A stretch of DNA of 64,000 nt from Acetobacter conturbans (GCF_011516755.1 NZ_WOSY01000010.1:62001-126000), one strand, 5' to 3'; numbered from the stretch's first letter, positions 17,457 through 28,372 are shown. The notes: generated by a model not told the origin, from the sequence alone. Numbers and translations: made by a program.

Positions 17457-20312
17457 TCAGATCGCGGCCCTGATGGCCGAAGCCAGTGTCGTCAGACCCT
17501 TTTTCAGGTCGCCTTTAATGTGCACACGCAACGCACGCCGACCACGCTCGGCCAGCACATCGAAATCACCCCGCGCCTGAGCTGCCTTCACGACACCAAA
17601 GCTGTAACGCGCCCCCGGCACGGGAAGATCATGCGCGTCATCCGCCGTGATCTGAAGGAAGACACCCGTATCCGGGCCTCCTTTGTAAGCCTGCCCCGTG
17701 GAGTGCAGGAAGCGCGGACCGAACTCGGCAGCCGTTGCAATCGTCTTGGCGTCACGGATGGCAAGACGTGTGTGCTGAATCCACTCGATGCTGCTCCGGT
17801 CACGCTCGATATAAGCCAGCAGACCGACATAATCGCCTGCCTTCACCCTGTCGAAATGCGCCTTCAGGATCGCCTGCGTGGTGTCGCCCTTCAGAAGCTC
17901 GGCATTCTTCCTGTCCGCGAAGAACTCCAGATCGCCATCCGTCGCAAACGGTGATTCCGGCGGCAACGAGCCGGTTTCATTGTAAGCGGCTGTCAGCTTC
18001 TTCGTTTCGATCTTGCTGGCTTCGACATCCGGCTGATCGAACGGATTGATCCCAAGGAACACCCCGGAAACTGCCGTGGCGATCTCCCAGCGGAAGAACT
18101 CCTGCGCGATCTGGCGACGGTCATGCAGGTTGATCGTCACGACGGGTTCACCGGCGTCGATCAGCGTGCGAACTGCCTCGTCCTGCTCATGCGAATGCTC
18201 GCTGGCCAGACGGAAATAGACGAAGAGCCGGTCCTTGCCGTAATGCGTCGGCCCCGCCAGCGTCTCATCGTCGATGGGGATCAGCCCTTTGCCGCGCTTG
18301 CCGGTCGATTCCGCGATGAGCTGCTCAGCCCATGCGCCGAAATCCATCACCTGCTTCGTGGCAATGATGGTGATCTTGTCGCGCCCAAATTTCTCCGCAC
18401 CGACACCGAACACGGTGCCGAGCAGCACACCGGGATTGGCCGATGGCGGCACGCTGCCATCGCACGCTTTCACGCCATGCAGCGCGTCTTCCAGAAACAG
18501 CTTCAACGGAACACCGGATGCCGCCGCAGGAACCATGCCGAAGTTCGACATGACGGAATAACGACCACCGATCTGCTTCTCGCCGTGAAAGACCTTCCAG
18601 AAACCGTCCGCTGCGGCCTTCTTTTCCAGTGCCGAACCGGGGTCCGTCACCGCGACAAAATGCTCGCCAGCCTTCGCACCGATTGCCTTCTGCGCGACAT
18701 CGAAGAAGTAAGACAGCATAATGTTTGGCTCCAGCGTGGAGCCTGATTTGGACGAGACGATGAACAGTGTCTCTTTCGGGTCGATCTTACCCTCAAACGT
18801 ACGGACCTGCTGCGGATCGGTGCTGTCCAGCACATAAAGATGACCGTAGCCCTCATGCTTGCCGAACGTCATGGCCAGCACTTCCGGACCAAGGCTGGAA
18901 CCGCCCATACCCAGCAGCAGAATCTGCTTGAACCCGCGCGCCTTCACTTCTTGCTGGAAGGCTTCCAGTTCGGTGAGGTGCTCCAGACGATCACTGACGA
19001 TATCAAGCCATTTGAGCCACTTCGCCTCGGTGCCGTTCGTCCACACTGAAGCGTCTTTCGCCCACAGGCGACGGATCGTGCCTCCCTTGCGCCATTCTTC
19101 AAGACCGGCCTTCACGGCATCGTCGAACTCTTTCGGCAGGGAAAGTTTCGTTTCCGTCAGCTTCTTGCCAAGAAGCTCGTTCTGCTTCTTCGCCACGGAG
19201 CCCAGGAGACCGTCGAAGGCATCCTCGAACGAGACGACGCCTTCATCGACCAGCTTCGTCGTCATGGCGTCAAGATCGAGACCAAGGCGCTTCACCTCCG
19301 CCATGACCTGCTTCGCGGCATCGACATTCTCTCCGAGAGAGGCATGAGCCGTCCCGTGATCGCGAAAGGCATCCAGCGTCGCGGGCGGCAGCGTGTTGAC
19401 TGTCTCCGGTCCGATCAGCCCATCGACATACAGGACATCGCTGTAGGCTTTGTCCTTGGTGCCGGTCGATGCCCACAACAGCCGCTGCGGCTGCGCACCG
19501 GCGGTCTTCAGCTTTGCCCAGCGCTCGCTTTTCATGATCTCCTGCCAGTGCAGGTAGGCCATCTTGGCGTTGGCAATGGCCACCTTGCCACGGATGGCTT
19601 TCAGGGCCTCGGCATCCTTGTCACCGGCCTTTACGCGACGGTCGATCTCGCCATCCACCTTGCCGTCCACGCGGCTGACGAAGAACGAAGCCACGGACGC
19701 GATGCCGGACACGCTCAGGCCGTCCTTGTGGCGCGCTTCAAGGCCGGAAATCCATGCCTCGACCACCGCCTTGTACATGTCGAGCGAGAACAGCAGCGTG
19801 ACGTTGATGTTCACCCCATCCGCGATCTTCCGATGGATGGCAGGCAGGCCTTCCTTCGTGGCCGGGATCTTGATCATCAGGTTCGGCTCGGAAACCGTGT
19901 GCCAGAGCCGCCCGGCCTCCTCGATGGTGGCCTCGGTGTCCCGCGCCAGATAAGGCGAGACTTCGAAGCTCACATAGCCATCCTCGCCTTTCGTGCGGTC
20001 GAAAACAGGCTTCAGGACGTGGGCTACCTCACGGATATCCTCGACGGCCAGCCGCTCGTACAGTTCACCGGCCGAGACGATTTCCTTACCGAGAATATCC
20101 CTGATCTGGGCGTCGTAATCAGTGCCCTCGCCCATCGCCTTCTGGAAGATGGCAGGGTTGGAGGTCACCCCCCTGATGCCGTCCTTCTCGACGAGAGCGG
20201 CCATTGAGCCATCCCGCGTGTAGCCTCGACGCACAAAGTCCAGCCAGGGCGACTGCCCGAACTGCTCCAGCGCGCACAGGGGACTTTTGCCGCTCGCGGA
20301 TGAAGCGTTCAT
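17457..20312 (-). CDS. tal-pgi: Bifunctional transaldolase / glucose-6-phosphate isomerase
   Basis: 951 residues from the ATG at 20312 (GAGGAG site). Residues 1 to about 370 are transaldolase: [13 protein letters not shown], Schiff-base lysine in [11 protein letters not shown], and [17 protein letters not shown]. Residues from about 400 are phosphoglucose isomerase: [14 protein letters not shown], the SIS phosphate site [11 protein letters not shown], and the KQIGGRYSV region. The fusion joins two steps that recycle pentose phosphates to glucose 6-phosphate, which suits a cyclic pentose pathway in bacteria with weak glycolysis. The fusion is typical of acetic acid bacteria and a few other groups. 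Confidence 0.95.
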   Translation of the reverse strand: MNASSASGKSPLCALEQFGQSPWLDFVRRGYTRDGSMAALVEKDGIRGVTSNPAIFQKAMGEGTDYDAQIRDILGKEIVSAGELYERLAVEDIREVAHVLKPVFDRTKGEDGYVSFEVSPYLARDTEATIEEAGRLWHTVSEPNLMIKIPATKEGLPAIHRKIADGVNINVTLLFSLDMYKAVVEAWISGLEARHKDGLSVSGIASVASFFVSRVDGKVDGEIDRRVKAGDKDAEALKAIRGKVAIANAKMAYLHWQEIMKSERWAKLKTAGAQPQRLLWASTGTKDKAYSDVLYVDGLIGPETVNTLPPATLDAFRDHGTAHASLGENVDAAKQVMAEVKRLGLDLDAMTTKLVDEGVVSFEDAFDGLLGSVAKKQNELLGKKLTETKLSLPKEFDDAVKAGLEEWRKGGTIRRLWAKDASVWTNGTEAKWLKWLDIVSDRLEHLTELEAFQQEVKARGFKQILLLGMGGSSLGPEVLAMTFGKHEGYGHLYVLDSTDPQQVRTFEGKIDPKETLFIVSSKSGSTLEPNIMLSYFFDVAQKAIGAKAGEHFVAVTDPGSALEKKAAADGFWKVFHGEKQIGGRYSVMSNFGMVPAAASGVPLKLFLEDALHGVKACDGSVPPSANPGVLLGTVFGVGAEKFGRDKITIIATKQVMDFGAWAEQLIAESTGKRGKGLIPIDDETLAGPTHYGKDRLFVYFRLASEHSHEQDEAVRTLIDAGEPVVTINLHDRRQIAQEFFRWEIATAVSGVFLGINPFDQPDVEASKIETKKLTAAYNETGSLPPESPFATDGDLEFFADRKNAELLKGDTTQAILKAHFDRVKAGDYVGLLAYIERDRSSIEWIQHTRLAIRDAKTIATAAEFGPRFLHSTGQAYKGGPDTGVFLQITADDAHDLPVPGARYSFGVVKAAQARGDFDVLAERGRRALRVHIKGDLKKGLTTLASAIRAAI

Positions 20313-20371
20313 GGACCAATTCTCCTCAACGTCGGCAACCGAGCCTGCCGATCTGTTCAATCAAACAAAAA

Positions 20372-20397
20372 CCCCGCGTCCGGAACCGGACGCGGGG
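20372..20397 (-). terminator. Terminator between tkt and tal-pgi
   Basis: CCCCGCGTCCGG pairs perfectly with CCGGACGCGGGG and is followed on the minus strand by TTTTTG. It lies 8 bases past the tkt stop, so tkt is at least partly uncoupled from the tal-pgi operon and tal-pgi probably has its own supply of transcripts. Confidence 0.85.
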
Positions 20398-20405
20398 GCG
20401 GGAAA

Positions 20406-22538
20406 TCAGAGGCTGGCCTGGCGCTTTGCAGCAGCAAGGACCGCCTCAACCGTAAATCCGAACTTCTTCAGCAGGGCCGAAGCAGGAGCCGATGCACCGA
20501 AGCCGTGCATGCACACAACCTCGCCCGTCAGGCCGACATACCGATGCCAGCCGATGGGAGAAGCCGCCTCCACTGCCACGCGGGCCGTGACGGAGGGCGG
20601 AAGCACCTCATCGCGATAGGACTGAGGCTGCTCTTCGAACAGTTCCCACGACGGCATGGACACGACGCGCGACGCCACGCCTTCCGCTTCCAGCTTCTCA
20701 TGTGCTTCGATGGCCAGAGAGACTTCGCTGCCTGTCGCGATGATGATGACAGCGGGGGTTTTGCCACTATCAGCCAGCACATACCCCCCCTTCGCCAAGC
20801 CAGCGGCGGAGGCATATTTGCTGCGATCCAGCGTCGGCAGATTCTGGCGACTCAGCGCCAGCACGGCCGGACGATCGCGGAACGGGATCAGGGTGCGCCA
20901 TGCCTCCACAACCTCGTTGGCGTCACCCGGACGGATCGTGACGATGCCCGGCGTCGCACGAAGCTGCGTCAGTTGTTCGATCGGCTGATGCGTGGGGCCA
21001 TCCTCGCCAACGCCGATGGAATCATGCGTGAAGATGTAGATCGCCGGCAGATGCATGAGAGCCGAAAGACGGATCGGCGCTTTCATATAGTCCGAGAAAA
21101 TGAGGAATCCCGCGCCATAGGGGCGCAGGCCGGACAACGCCAGACCGTTGACGATGGAGCCCATCGCGTGTTCGCGCACACCGAAATGGAAATTGCGCCC
21201 GGCATAGCTTCCGCCCCACGCTTCCGGCTGGAAAGCGCCACCATTCTTGATCAGCGTCTTGGTGGAGGGCGCGAGATCAGCGGAGCCGCCGACAAGCCAA
21301 GGGAGATTCTTCGCAATCGCATTCTGCACTTCGCCGGAGCTGGCGCGGGTCGCAATGCCCTTCGGGTCCGCCGGATAGGACGGAATGTCCGCATCCCAGC
21401 CCTTCGGCAGGTCGCCGCTCAGGATCAGGTCAAGTTCCGCGGCTTCAGCGGGAAATTCCTTGCGATAGGCCGCGAACAGATCCGTCCACGCCTTGCTGGC
21501 CGTAGCACCGCGCGCACCGAGACGCTGCTGGAAACGCTCCGTGACGCCCTCCGGCACATAGAAGCTCTTGTCCTCCGGCCAGCCATAGGCGCGCTTGGTC
21601 GCCGTGATCTCGTCAACACCGAGAGGCTCCCCGTGCGCTGCCGCCGTTCCGGCTTTTTTAGGCGAACCCCACGCAATGACCGAATGAAGCACGATCATCG
21701 TCGGACGATCGGTCTCTGCTTTCGCCTCGGCAAGCAGCTTGCTGAATGCTTCCGTGTCGTTGGCGTCGGCAAGCGTCAGAACCTGCCAGCCATACGCCTC
21801 GAAACGCTTGCCGACATTTTCCGTGAATGCGAGTTCGGTGGACCCCTCAATGGAGATCTGGTTGGCGTCATACATCCAGATCAGGTTGCCGAGCTTCAGA
21901 TGCCCCGCCGTGGAGGCCGCCTCGCTCGACACGCCTTCCATCATGTCACCATCGCCGCACAGCGTGTAAACATGATAGTCGAACAGCGGGAAACCCGGCT
22001 TGTTGAAGCGGGCCGCCAGCCATTTCTCGGCGATGGCCATGCCGACCGAGTTACCGCAACCCTGCCCGAGGGGACCGGTCGTCGTCTCGATGCCAGCGGT
22101 ATGATGATACTCGGGGTGGCCCGGCGTCTTCGAATCAAGCTGACGGAACTGCTCGAGATCCTCGACCGTCAGGGACGGCGCATTGAGCACCGTGCCGTTC
22201 TTCACATCGCGCACGCCACTGAGGCAGATCAGCGAATAGAGCAGCATGGAAGCATGTCCGACGGACAACACGAAGCGGTCGCGGGCAGGCCATAGCGGAT
22301 TGGCCGGGTCGTAGTTCAGAACATTCTGCCACAGCGTATAGGCCACGGGAGCCAGAGCCATCGGTGTGCCGGGGTGGCCGGAATTCGCCTTCTGAACGGC
22401 GTCCATCGACAGAGTACGGATCGTGTCGATGCAGATCCGGTCGATGTTGCCCGCAGATGCGCCGCCAGTCTCAGGCGCGCGGCTCGCATCGGCCATACCG
22501 TTTGCAGCGCCCCACTCAGTGGCATGGAAAGAACGCAT
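20406..22538 (-). CDS. tkt: Transketolase
   Basis: 710 residues from the ATG at 22538 (AGAGGA site); a later ATG at 22496 lacks one. KANSGHPGTPMALAP opens the thiamine diphosphate domain, and CGDGDMMEGVSSEAAS is the cofactor-binding motif with GDG and its partner Asn nearby. FSDYMKAPIRLSAL lies in the pyrimidine-binding domain. The enzyme moves two-carbon units between sugar phosphates. It is first in the pentose-phosphate group and is followed by a strong terminator. Confidence 0.95.
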   Translation of the reverse strand: MRSFHATEWGAANGMADASRAPETGGASAGNIDRICIDTIRTLSMDAVQKANSGHPGTPMALAPVAYTLWQNVLNYDPANPLWPARDRFVLSVGHASMLLYSLICLSGVRDVKNGTVLNAPSLTVEDLEQFRQLDSKTPGHPEYHHTAGIETTTGPLGQGCGNSVGMAIAEKWLAARFNKPGFPLFDYHVYTLCGDGDMMEGVSSEAASTAGHLKLGNLIWMYDANQISIEGSTELAFTENVGKRFEAYGWQVLTLADANDTEAFSKLLAEAKAETDRPTMIVLHSVIAWGSPKKAGTAAAHGEPLGVDEITATKRAYGWPEDKSFYVPEGVTERFQQRLGARGATASKAWTDLFAAYRKEFPAEAAELDLILSGDLPKGWDADIPSYPADPKGIATRASSGEVQNAIAKNLPWLVGGSADLAPSTKTLIKNGGAFQPEAWGGSYAGRNFHFGVREHAMGSIVNGLALSGLRPYGAGFLIFSDYMKAPIRLSALMHLPAIYIFTHDSIGVGEDGPTHQPIEQLTQLRATPGIVTIRPGDANEVVEAWRTLIPFRDRPAVLALSRQNLPTLDRSKYASAAGLAKGGYVLADSGKTPAVIIIATGSEVSLAIEAHEKLEAEGVASRVVSMPSWELFEEQPQSYRDEVLPPSVTARVAVEAASPIGWHRYVGLTGEVVCMHGFGASAPASALLKKFGFTVEAVLAAAKRQASL

Positions 22539-22724
22539 TATGAACGATCCTCTATCAAACAGGCCCACGGCGGAGACACATCCGGCACGACGGGCCATAC
22601 AATCACACGCGCCTCCGAGCCCGGCAAGGCATCAGGCGCGAACGTTTCGCAAACGGATCTGCCGACTCAAGCCCGTAGCCGCACTCCAGTTCCGGCAATC
22701 ACGGTCTTGTGAGCAGACCCGACC

Positions 22725-24005
22725 TCAGGCTCCTGCCGCCAGCGCCCGCACACCGATATCCCGGCGCCAGACCGCGTCCTGCCAGCGGATCGCCGCCACG
22801 CCCTGATAGGCCGCCGTTACAGCCTCTTTCAGAGTCGGTGCCGTCGCGCACACCGCCAGCACACGCCCACCGGCCGCCACGAGGTTTCCATGCGGATCGC
22901 GCGCTGTGCCCGCCTGAAACACACGCACGCCCGGAATGGCCTCGGCCTGCCCGATCCCGTCGATCAGGCCGCCTTTCGCATAGCTGCCCGGATAACCCTT
23001 AGCCGCCATGATCACCACCGCCGAAGCATCGTCCGAGAAGGAGATGCGCACATCGGTCAGCGACCCCTTCGCCACGGCGGCCAGCGCGGGCAACAGATCC
23101 GACGTCAGACGCGGCAGCAGCGCCTCCGCCTCCGGATCACCGAAGCGCACATTATATTCGATCAGTTCCGGTCCGGTAGCGGTCAGCATCAGGCCAGCGA
23201 AGATCACCCCCCGAAACGGCGTGCCGCGACGCACCATCTCGGCCAGCATCGGGCGGACCAGAATGTCGAGCGCCTTTTCCTGCGCGTCGCGGTCGAACCC
23301 GGCAGGCGGCGATACCGCACCCATGCCGCCGGTGTTCGGTCCGGTATCACCATCGCCGATGCGTTTATGATCCTGCGCGGCACCGATCAGCACTGCCGTT
23401 TCGCCCGAGCAGAACGCGAAGAGCGAAACTTCCTCGCCCACCAGACATTCCTCGATCACCACCGAGTGCCCTGCATCGCCGAGCTTGTTGGAGGTCATCA
23501 TGTCGGTGACGGCGTCTTCCGCCTCCGCTGCCGTCTGGGCCACGACCACGCCTTTACCGGCGGCAAGACCGTCGGCTTTCACCACGATCGGCGCGCCACG
23601 GCGACGCACAAAGGCAATCGCGTGTGCCGGATCGGTGAAACGCTCCCACTTTGCGGTCGGGATACCTGCGGCGTCGCAGATTTCCTTGGTGAAGGTTTTG
23701 CTACCCTCAAGCTGTGCCGCCGCTCTGGTCGGTCCTGCACAGGGAATTCCGGCTTCTTCGCAGGCATCAGCCAGTCCCGCGACCAGCGGCGCTTCCGGCC
23801 CGGGCACCACGAGGTCGATGCTTTCCTTTTGCGCAAAAGCGACGAGAGCGGCGACATTTCCGGCTCCGATGGCGACATTCGTGCCGCACAGCGCCGTGCC
23901 GGGATTCCCCGGCGCAATGTAGAGCTGCGTGAGGGCTGGCGATTTCGCCAGCGCCACCGCAAGCGCGTGCTCACGGCCACCCGAACCAACCAGCAGGACT
24001 CTCAT
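22725..24005 (-). CDS. purD: Phosphoribosylamine--glycine ligase
   Basis: 426 residues from the ATG at 24005 (AGAAGGTG site), giving the family start MRVLLVGSGGREHALA. The frame is open 71 codons further upstream, but that part overlaps the divergent xseA and lacks homology. The ATP-grasp core includes PIVVKADGLAAGKGVVVA and YNVRFGDPEAEALLPRL. It makes glycinamide ribonucleotide in purine synthesis. It is divergent from xseA with 76 bases between starts. Confidence 0.95.
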   Translation of the reverse strand: MRVLLVGSGGREHALAVALAKSPALTQLYIAPGNPGTALCGTNVAIGAGNVAALVAFAQKESIDLVVPGPEAPLVAGLADACEEAGIPCAGPTRAAAQLEGSKTFTKEICDAAGIPTAKWERFTDPAHAIAFVRRRGAPIVVKADGLAAGKGVVVAQTAAEAEDAVTDMMTSNKLGDAGHSVVIEECLVGEEVSLFAFCSGETAVLIGAAQDHKRIGDGDTGPNTGGMGAVSPPAGFDRDAQEKALDILVRPMLAEMVRRGTPFRGVIFAGLMLTATGPELIEYNVRFGDPEAEALLPRLTSDLLPALAAVAKGSLTDVRISFSDDASAVVIMAAKGYPGSYAKGGLIDGIGQAEAIPGVRVFQAGTARDPHGNLVAAGGRVLAVCATAPTLKEAVTAAYQGVAAIRWQDAVWRRDIGVRALAAGA

Positions 24006-24081
24006 CGCTTCACCTTCTTTCCGGCACGCATAGGCTGCGGCTCTTGTTGAGAACGCTGCGTCTGTAGCATAGGGTCGCGTC

Positions 24082-25542
24082 ATGGACGATGGCTCTCCGA
24101 CCCCACCCTTCGGCAATGTGCCGGAATATTCGGTCTCCGAAATTTCGGGGGCCATCAAGCGGACCCTTGAAGGCACGTTCGGACGTGTGCGGGTGCGCGG
24201 GGAAATCACGGAGTTCAAGCGCTACAGCTCCGGGCACCTCTACTTCTCGCTGAAGGATGAAGGCGGCAAGATTTCCGGCGTCGTCTGGCGCGGCTCGGTC
24301 TCGCGTCTCGGGCTGGTGCCGGAAAACGGACTGGAAATCATCGCCACCGGGCGCGTTTCTTCCTATGGCGAACGGTCCAGCTATCAGCTCATCGTTGAAA
24401 AGATGGAGTATGCGGGCGAAGGTGCGCTGCTCGCCCGGATCGAACGATTACGTAAGAAACTCGCGGATGAAGGGCTGTTCGACGCCGACCGCAAGCGGCG
24501 CATTCCCCGCCTACCCAGCGTCATCGGCGTTGTCACCTCGTTGCAGGGCGCCGTGCTGCACGACATCCGCACCACCATCGCCCGACGCTTTCCCCGTCAT
24601 CTGCTCATCTGGCCCGTCGCGGTGCAAGGCGAAGGTGCTGCGGCACAGATTGCCGGAGCCATTGAGGGTTTTCGTGAACTCGGCCACCCCGGTCCGGGCA
24701 AGAGACTGCCGCGTCCTGACGTCCTGATCGTGGCGCGCGGCGGAGGATCACTGGAAGACCTGATGGCCTTCAATGACGAGGCCGTTCTCCGCGCCGTCGT
24801 CGCGTGTCCCATTCCGCTCATTTCCGCGGTTGGGCATGAGACCGACACGACACTGATCGATTTCGTCTCCGACATGCGCGCACCGACGCCGACGGCTGCC
24901 GCCGAACTGGCCGTGCCGGTGCGCGACGAACTGCTTGCCGACCTCACGCATCGCGCCGCCCGGATGGGAAGCGCGCTGAACCGCGTCGCCCAGACTGCCC
25001 GACTGCGCCTCGACCGTGCGGCTTCCGGTCTGCCGGACCTGCCTGCCCTGCTCAGCACGGCCCGGATGCGGCTCGATGACCGCTCGCACCGGCTTGATCT
25101 TGCCCTGCCCTCACTGCTGGAACGTCGCAAGGCCGCGCTTGTCGCCGCCGAACGGCGCATGCCGGTTGCGGCGACTTTGTTCAGCGACCGCCGCTCCCGC
25201 CTTGCTCTCGATAACGCCGCGCTGGGTGCAGTCATGACGGCGGCGCGGCGCGCGGCTGACGCCCATCTCGGACGCACGCGCCTGACCGTCGCCCCCCTTC
25301 AGGCTCTTTGCCGTGAACGGCAGGCACGTCTGACCGGCGTGGCGAATGTATTGGACTCTGTCTCGCCGCGTGCTGTACTGGAGCGCGGTTATGTTCTTGT
25401 TCGGGACGCAGCCGGAGAGCCCGTCACACGCGCGACGAAACTGCACAACGGCAATCATGTCACCCTTGTCTTCGCTGACGATGAACGTCACGCGCGCATC
25501 GAAGACCGCAAGGCAACAACTCAGGGAGCCCTGGACCTGTGA
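24082..25542 (+). CDS. xseA: Exodeoxyribonuclease VII large subunit
   Basis: 486 residues. The N-terminal OB fold covers VRVRGEITEFKRYSSGHLYF; the catalytic domain has VIGVVTSLQGAVLHDI, the DVLIVARGGGSLEDL stretch and SAVGHETDTTLIDFVSD. A long alpha-helical segment and the C-terminal ERGYVLVRDAAG close the protein, as in the family. With XseB it degrades single-stranded DNA. xseB is not in this window. Confidence 0.95.
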   Translation: MDDGSPTPPFGNVPEYSVSEISGAIKRTLEGTFGRVRVRGEITEFKRYSSGHLYFSLKDEGGKISGVVWRGSVSRLGLVPENGLEIIATGRVSSYGERSSYQLIVEKMEYAGEGALLARIERLRKKLADEGLFDADRKRRIPRLPSVIGVVTSLQGAVLHDIRTTIARRFPRHLLIWPVAVQGEGAAAQIAGAIEGFRELGHPGPGKRLPRPDVLIVARGGGSLEDLMAFNDEAVLRAVVACPIPLISAVGHETDTTLIDFVSDMRAPTPTAAAELAVPVRDELLADLTHRAARMGSALNRVAQTARLRLDRAASGLPDLPALLSTARMRLDDRSHRLDLALPSLLERRKAALVAAERRMPVAATLFSDRRSRLALDNAALGAVMTAARRAADAHLGRTRLTVAPLQALCRERQARLTGVANVLDSVSPRAVLERGYVLVRDAAGEPVTRATKLHNGNHVTLVFADDERHARIEDRKATTQGALDL

Positions 25543-25805
25543 AAAAGTTCAAAGACAACCTCAGGAATTTCAAGGCGCCCAAAATCGATATGCTCAAGGA
25601 GCCGCCGGTCGATCACGAACTCAACGAGCACCCGGCCGACAAGCTGTTCTTCATCGTCACGATCGTCCTTGCGTCGCTGTCAATGGTGATCTTTATCGGC
25701 GGATCATTCGTGAAGGCCATCAGGATGTCGGAGCAGCCCCCAGCGGTGGAACAGACAATAGCGCCTGCTGGAGATAACCAGAAGCTCGCGCCCGAGAAGA
25801 ACTGA
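25539..25805 (+). CDS. Small single-pass membrane protein, unknown function
   Basis: 88 residues starting at a GTG that overlaps the xseA stop by four bases (GTGA), so it is translationally coupled to xseA. About 38 polar residues are followed by one hydrophobic segment (LFFIVTIVLASLSMVIFIGG) and an acidic/polar tail. The topology suggests a cytoplasmic N-terminus. The sequence is not one I recognise, and it is not XseB. Confidence 0.65.
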   Translation: MKKFKDNLRNFKAPKIDMLKEPPVDHELNEHPADKLFFIVTIVLASLSMVIFIGGSFVKAIRMSEQPPAVEQTIAPAGDNQKLAPEKN

Positions 25806-25916
25806 CACCGCGCGCTTATACGCTGGATCAGGATCAGGAAAACGCCGCACAGAAGTCAGACTTATTTCCTCACTTAGTGAGACGTGACAGGATTTTTCTG
25901 TCCGCCCCATCTGAAA

Positions 25917-27224
25917 TCAGAGACCTGCGGCTGTTTCTTCCCCTTGGCGCAACATCCTGATCGGCGAACCGACAAGCGCAACCGACAGGATGCCCGCAAC
26001 GACCAGCGCTCCTGAGCACATATACCACGCCATATCGAAGCGCCCTGTCCAGGACACGATATATCCTGTGACAATCGGTGCGAACAATCCGAGAGAATTG
26101 CTGCATGTCAGGGTCACGCCCGTGACCGTGCCGATCTTCTGCCCGTCTTCCAGCATATCCGTCAGCAAAGCCGTGTTCGCCCCATTGGCGGCAATCAGGC
26201 AGCCCAGAGCGCCCGACATCACCAGCAAAATCGGCGTCATCGTGTGAAAAGAAGGAAGCAGTCCGATAGTCGATGCACCAGCAAGACAGGCACCGACAAT
26301 GAAACGTCGGCGCGAGGGTGAAGGATTGCTGCGAAAGACCAGGCTCTCCAGTATCTTTCCAATAATGATGGCACCAATGGCAGCCGCCAGATAACAGAGC
26401 GCCGTTCTCGTCCCCGTGCCCGTGATGTCGATATGCAGTTCATGGATGAGATAGAGCGGCATCCACGACATCATCAGGAAATTCAGGTAATTCTGCGTGC
26501 ACTGCACGACAAGAATTCCAACAAACGACGAAGAACGAAACAGATTCTTCACTTCCGCAAAAGAGATACTCTTTCTGGAAGAAAGCGTCTTTCCGACAGA
26601 CGGATTCCGGTAAACCAGCCACCAGACCAGCGACCAGGCGAAACCAATAATACCCAGAATGACGAATTCAATGCGCCAGTTGAAGAGTGTTATCAGCCAC
26701 GCCCCTGCTATCGTGCCACCGGCCAGACCGAGCTGCATGCCGGTCAGCAGAACAGTCATGACAGAACCACGCTCTTTCGGAAGCGCCCAGTTTCTGACAA
26801 CGGTTGCGCCAACGCCAAATGTGGGGGCCTCACCAACACCAAGCAGAACGCGGGTGAGAAGAAACTGGGAGATGTTCTGCACCATGCCACCGAGAAGCAT
26901 GGCAAAGGACCAGAGAGATACGGCAAGACTGCCGACCAGACGCGCACCCACTCTGTCCAGCAGCATGGTCGATGGCAGGTTCAGCAGAAAGTACGACCAC
27001 AGAAAGCTGGAGGATACCCAGCCCATCTGCACGGGCGTCAGGCTGAATTCCTTGCCCAGATCCGGCATGGCGATGGAAAGAGCTGCCCGGTCCCCATAGC
27101 TGATGACATACATGAGGAAGACCAGAAAGAAGAAGACATAGCGTGACGTCATCTTTCCCTGCTTCTGCATAGTGGTTTCCATATTGCCGGTCACTGGAAG
27201 TGACGTTGCCTGATCAGACTGCAT
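25917..27224 (-). CDS. MFS transporter, anion:cation symporter type
   Basis: 435 residues with twelve predicted membrane segments. The order of motifs (SYGDRAALSIAMPDLGKEF, then GWVSSSFLWSYFLLNLPSTM and LLDRVGARLVG) fits the ACS family that imports sugar acids and other organic anions. It is the last gene of the minus-strand group behind pxpBCA and the EamA transporter and ends 111 bases from the convergent small membrane protein gene. Substrate not assignable; an acid related to the pxp/acc enzymes is likely by context. Confidence 0.85.
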   Translation of the reverse strand: MQSDQATSLPVTGNMETTMQKQGKMTSRYVFFFLVFLMYVISYGDRAALSIAMPDLGKEFSLTPVQMGWVSSSFLWSYFLLNLPSTMLLDRVGARLVGSLAVSLWSFAMLLGGMVQNISQFLLTRVLLGVGEAPTFGVGATVVRNWALPKERGSVMTVLLTGMQLGLAGGTIAGAWLITLFNWRIEFVILGIIGFAWSLVWWLVYRNPSVGKTLSSRKSISFAEVKNLFRSSSFVGILVVQCTQNYLNFLMMSWMPLYLIHELHIDITGTGTRTALCYLAAAIGAIIIGKILESLVFRSNPSPSRRRFIVGACLAGASTIGLLPSFHTMTPILLVMSGALGCLIAANGANTALLTDMLEDGQKIGTVTGVTLTCSNSLGLFAPIVTGYIVSWTGRFDMAWYMCSGALVVAGILSVALVGSPIRMLRQGEETAAGL

Positions 27225-27284
27225 GACAAGGAACCCTGACGTGGCACTGCGGGAGAGCGGAACATGAACGGCACATGCACAGGA

Positions 27285-28217
27285 TCATGACTGCATTCCC
27301 TCATTTGTTGTTGTGAGCGCATCCGTTGTGACAACAGGTGGCTTTTTCGTCGGACGGTCATGACGAAGCATCCACAAACCGGAGCCAATGATCAGCAGTC
27401 CGCCGATCAGCATCGCCATGCCCGGGATCTCCCTGAACCCTAGCCAGCCGATGATCGCGGCCCAGAGCAGCCCGGAATAGGCAAACGGACCAATGGCGGA
27501 GACCTGAGCCGAGGCAAAGGCCTCGGTCTGCAGCACCTGCGAGATCCCGGCAAAAGCACCGACAGCAACAAGGCATATCGCATCAGCTATATGCGGCGTG
27601 GTCCAGATGAAAGGCAGCGGGGCAGCGGTCATCACCGTCATGAGAATGGCCTGCCACAGCGAAATGGTCGTGCTAGCTTCAGTCGCCGAAAGCTGCCTGA
27701 TCTGCATGGTGGTCAGCGCCCCGACCGCCCCCTGTGCCAGTGCGATGAAATACGCCCATGTAGGCACTACCGCCGAGGCACTACCGTGAAGCAGTCCCTT
27801 TCCCAAAGCGACCACCACGACCCCGGAAAAACCTATGCACACTGCAATCCATCTTTGAAGCGACGGTTTTTCATGCAGGAGCGGAATGGAGAGTAACACC
27901 AGAAAGAGCGGCTGCGTGTAGGACAGCACCTGCTGCTCCGCCAAAGGCAGGCGCGTGACACTGACCACCACCATGATCATGCTGATCAGTCCTATGACTG
28001 ACCGCATCAGATGCCCTCTGAAATGCTCTGTCCTGAGAACGATCTGAGTGCGGGATGCGATGAGCAGGACGAACGGCAGCGAAAACAGGTTACGGAAGAA
28101 AATGATTTCAAGAGCGGGCAGCGTCGATCCGGTCAGTTTCTGAAGGGCGTTGAGGAGGGCTATAAAGAACGTCGCCGAAATAAGAAGCAGTGCACCACGC
28201 TTCAGGTCATGCTTCAT
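27285..28217 (-). CDS. DMT superfamily (EamA) transporter
   Basis: 310 residues with ten predicted membrane segments arranged as two EamA repeats (IIFFRNLFSLPFVLL in the first, FAYSGLLWAAIIGWLGF in the second). Family members usually export amino acids or other small metabolites. It lies 155 bases downstream of pxpA and 60 bases upstream of the MFS gene, all on the minus strand. The substrate is unknown. Confidence 0.85.
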   Translation of the reverse strand: MKHDLKRGALLLISATFFIALLNALQKLTGSTLPALEIIFFRNLFSLPFVLLIASRTQIVLRTEHFRGHLMRSVIGLISMIMVVVSVTRLPLAEQQVLSYTQPLFLVLLSIPLLHEKPSLQRWIAVCIGFSGVVVVALGKGLLHGSASAVVPTWAYFIALAQGAVGALTTMQIRQLSATEASTTISLWQAILMTVMTAAPLPFIWTTPHIADAICLVAVGAFAGISQVLQTEAFASAQVSAIGPFAYSGLLWAAIIGWLGFREIPGMAMLIGGLLIIGSGLWMLRHDRPTKKPPVVTTDALTTTNEGMQS

Positions 28218-28372
28218 TTCAATCCCACCTCAAGGCACCTCATGGTCGTTTCGATCCAAGCATGAACGAACCGCACTCATGACACGTATTCCATTGCGAT
28301 ACAGCAACATTATATTTTCAGCAGAAACGCAGTCCCCTTATCGAAGCACCCACGTGTCCTCTCAGAGAGTGG

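Noticed and set aside
20505-22295. Plus-strand open frame of 596 codons
   Set aside because: Antisense to tkt; Arg/His-rich composition typical of mirror frames of GC-rich genes.
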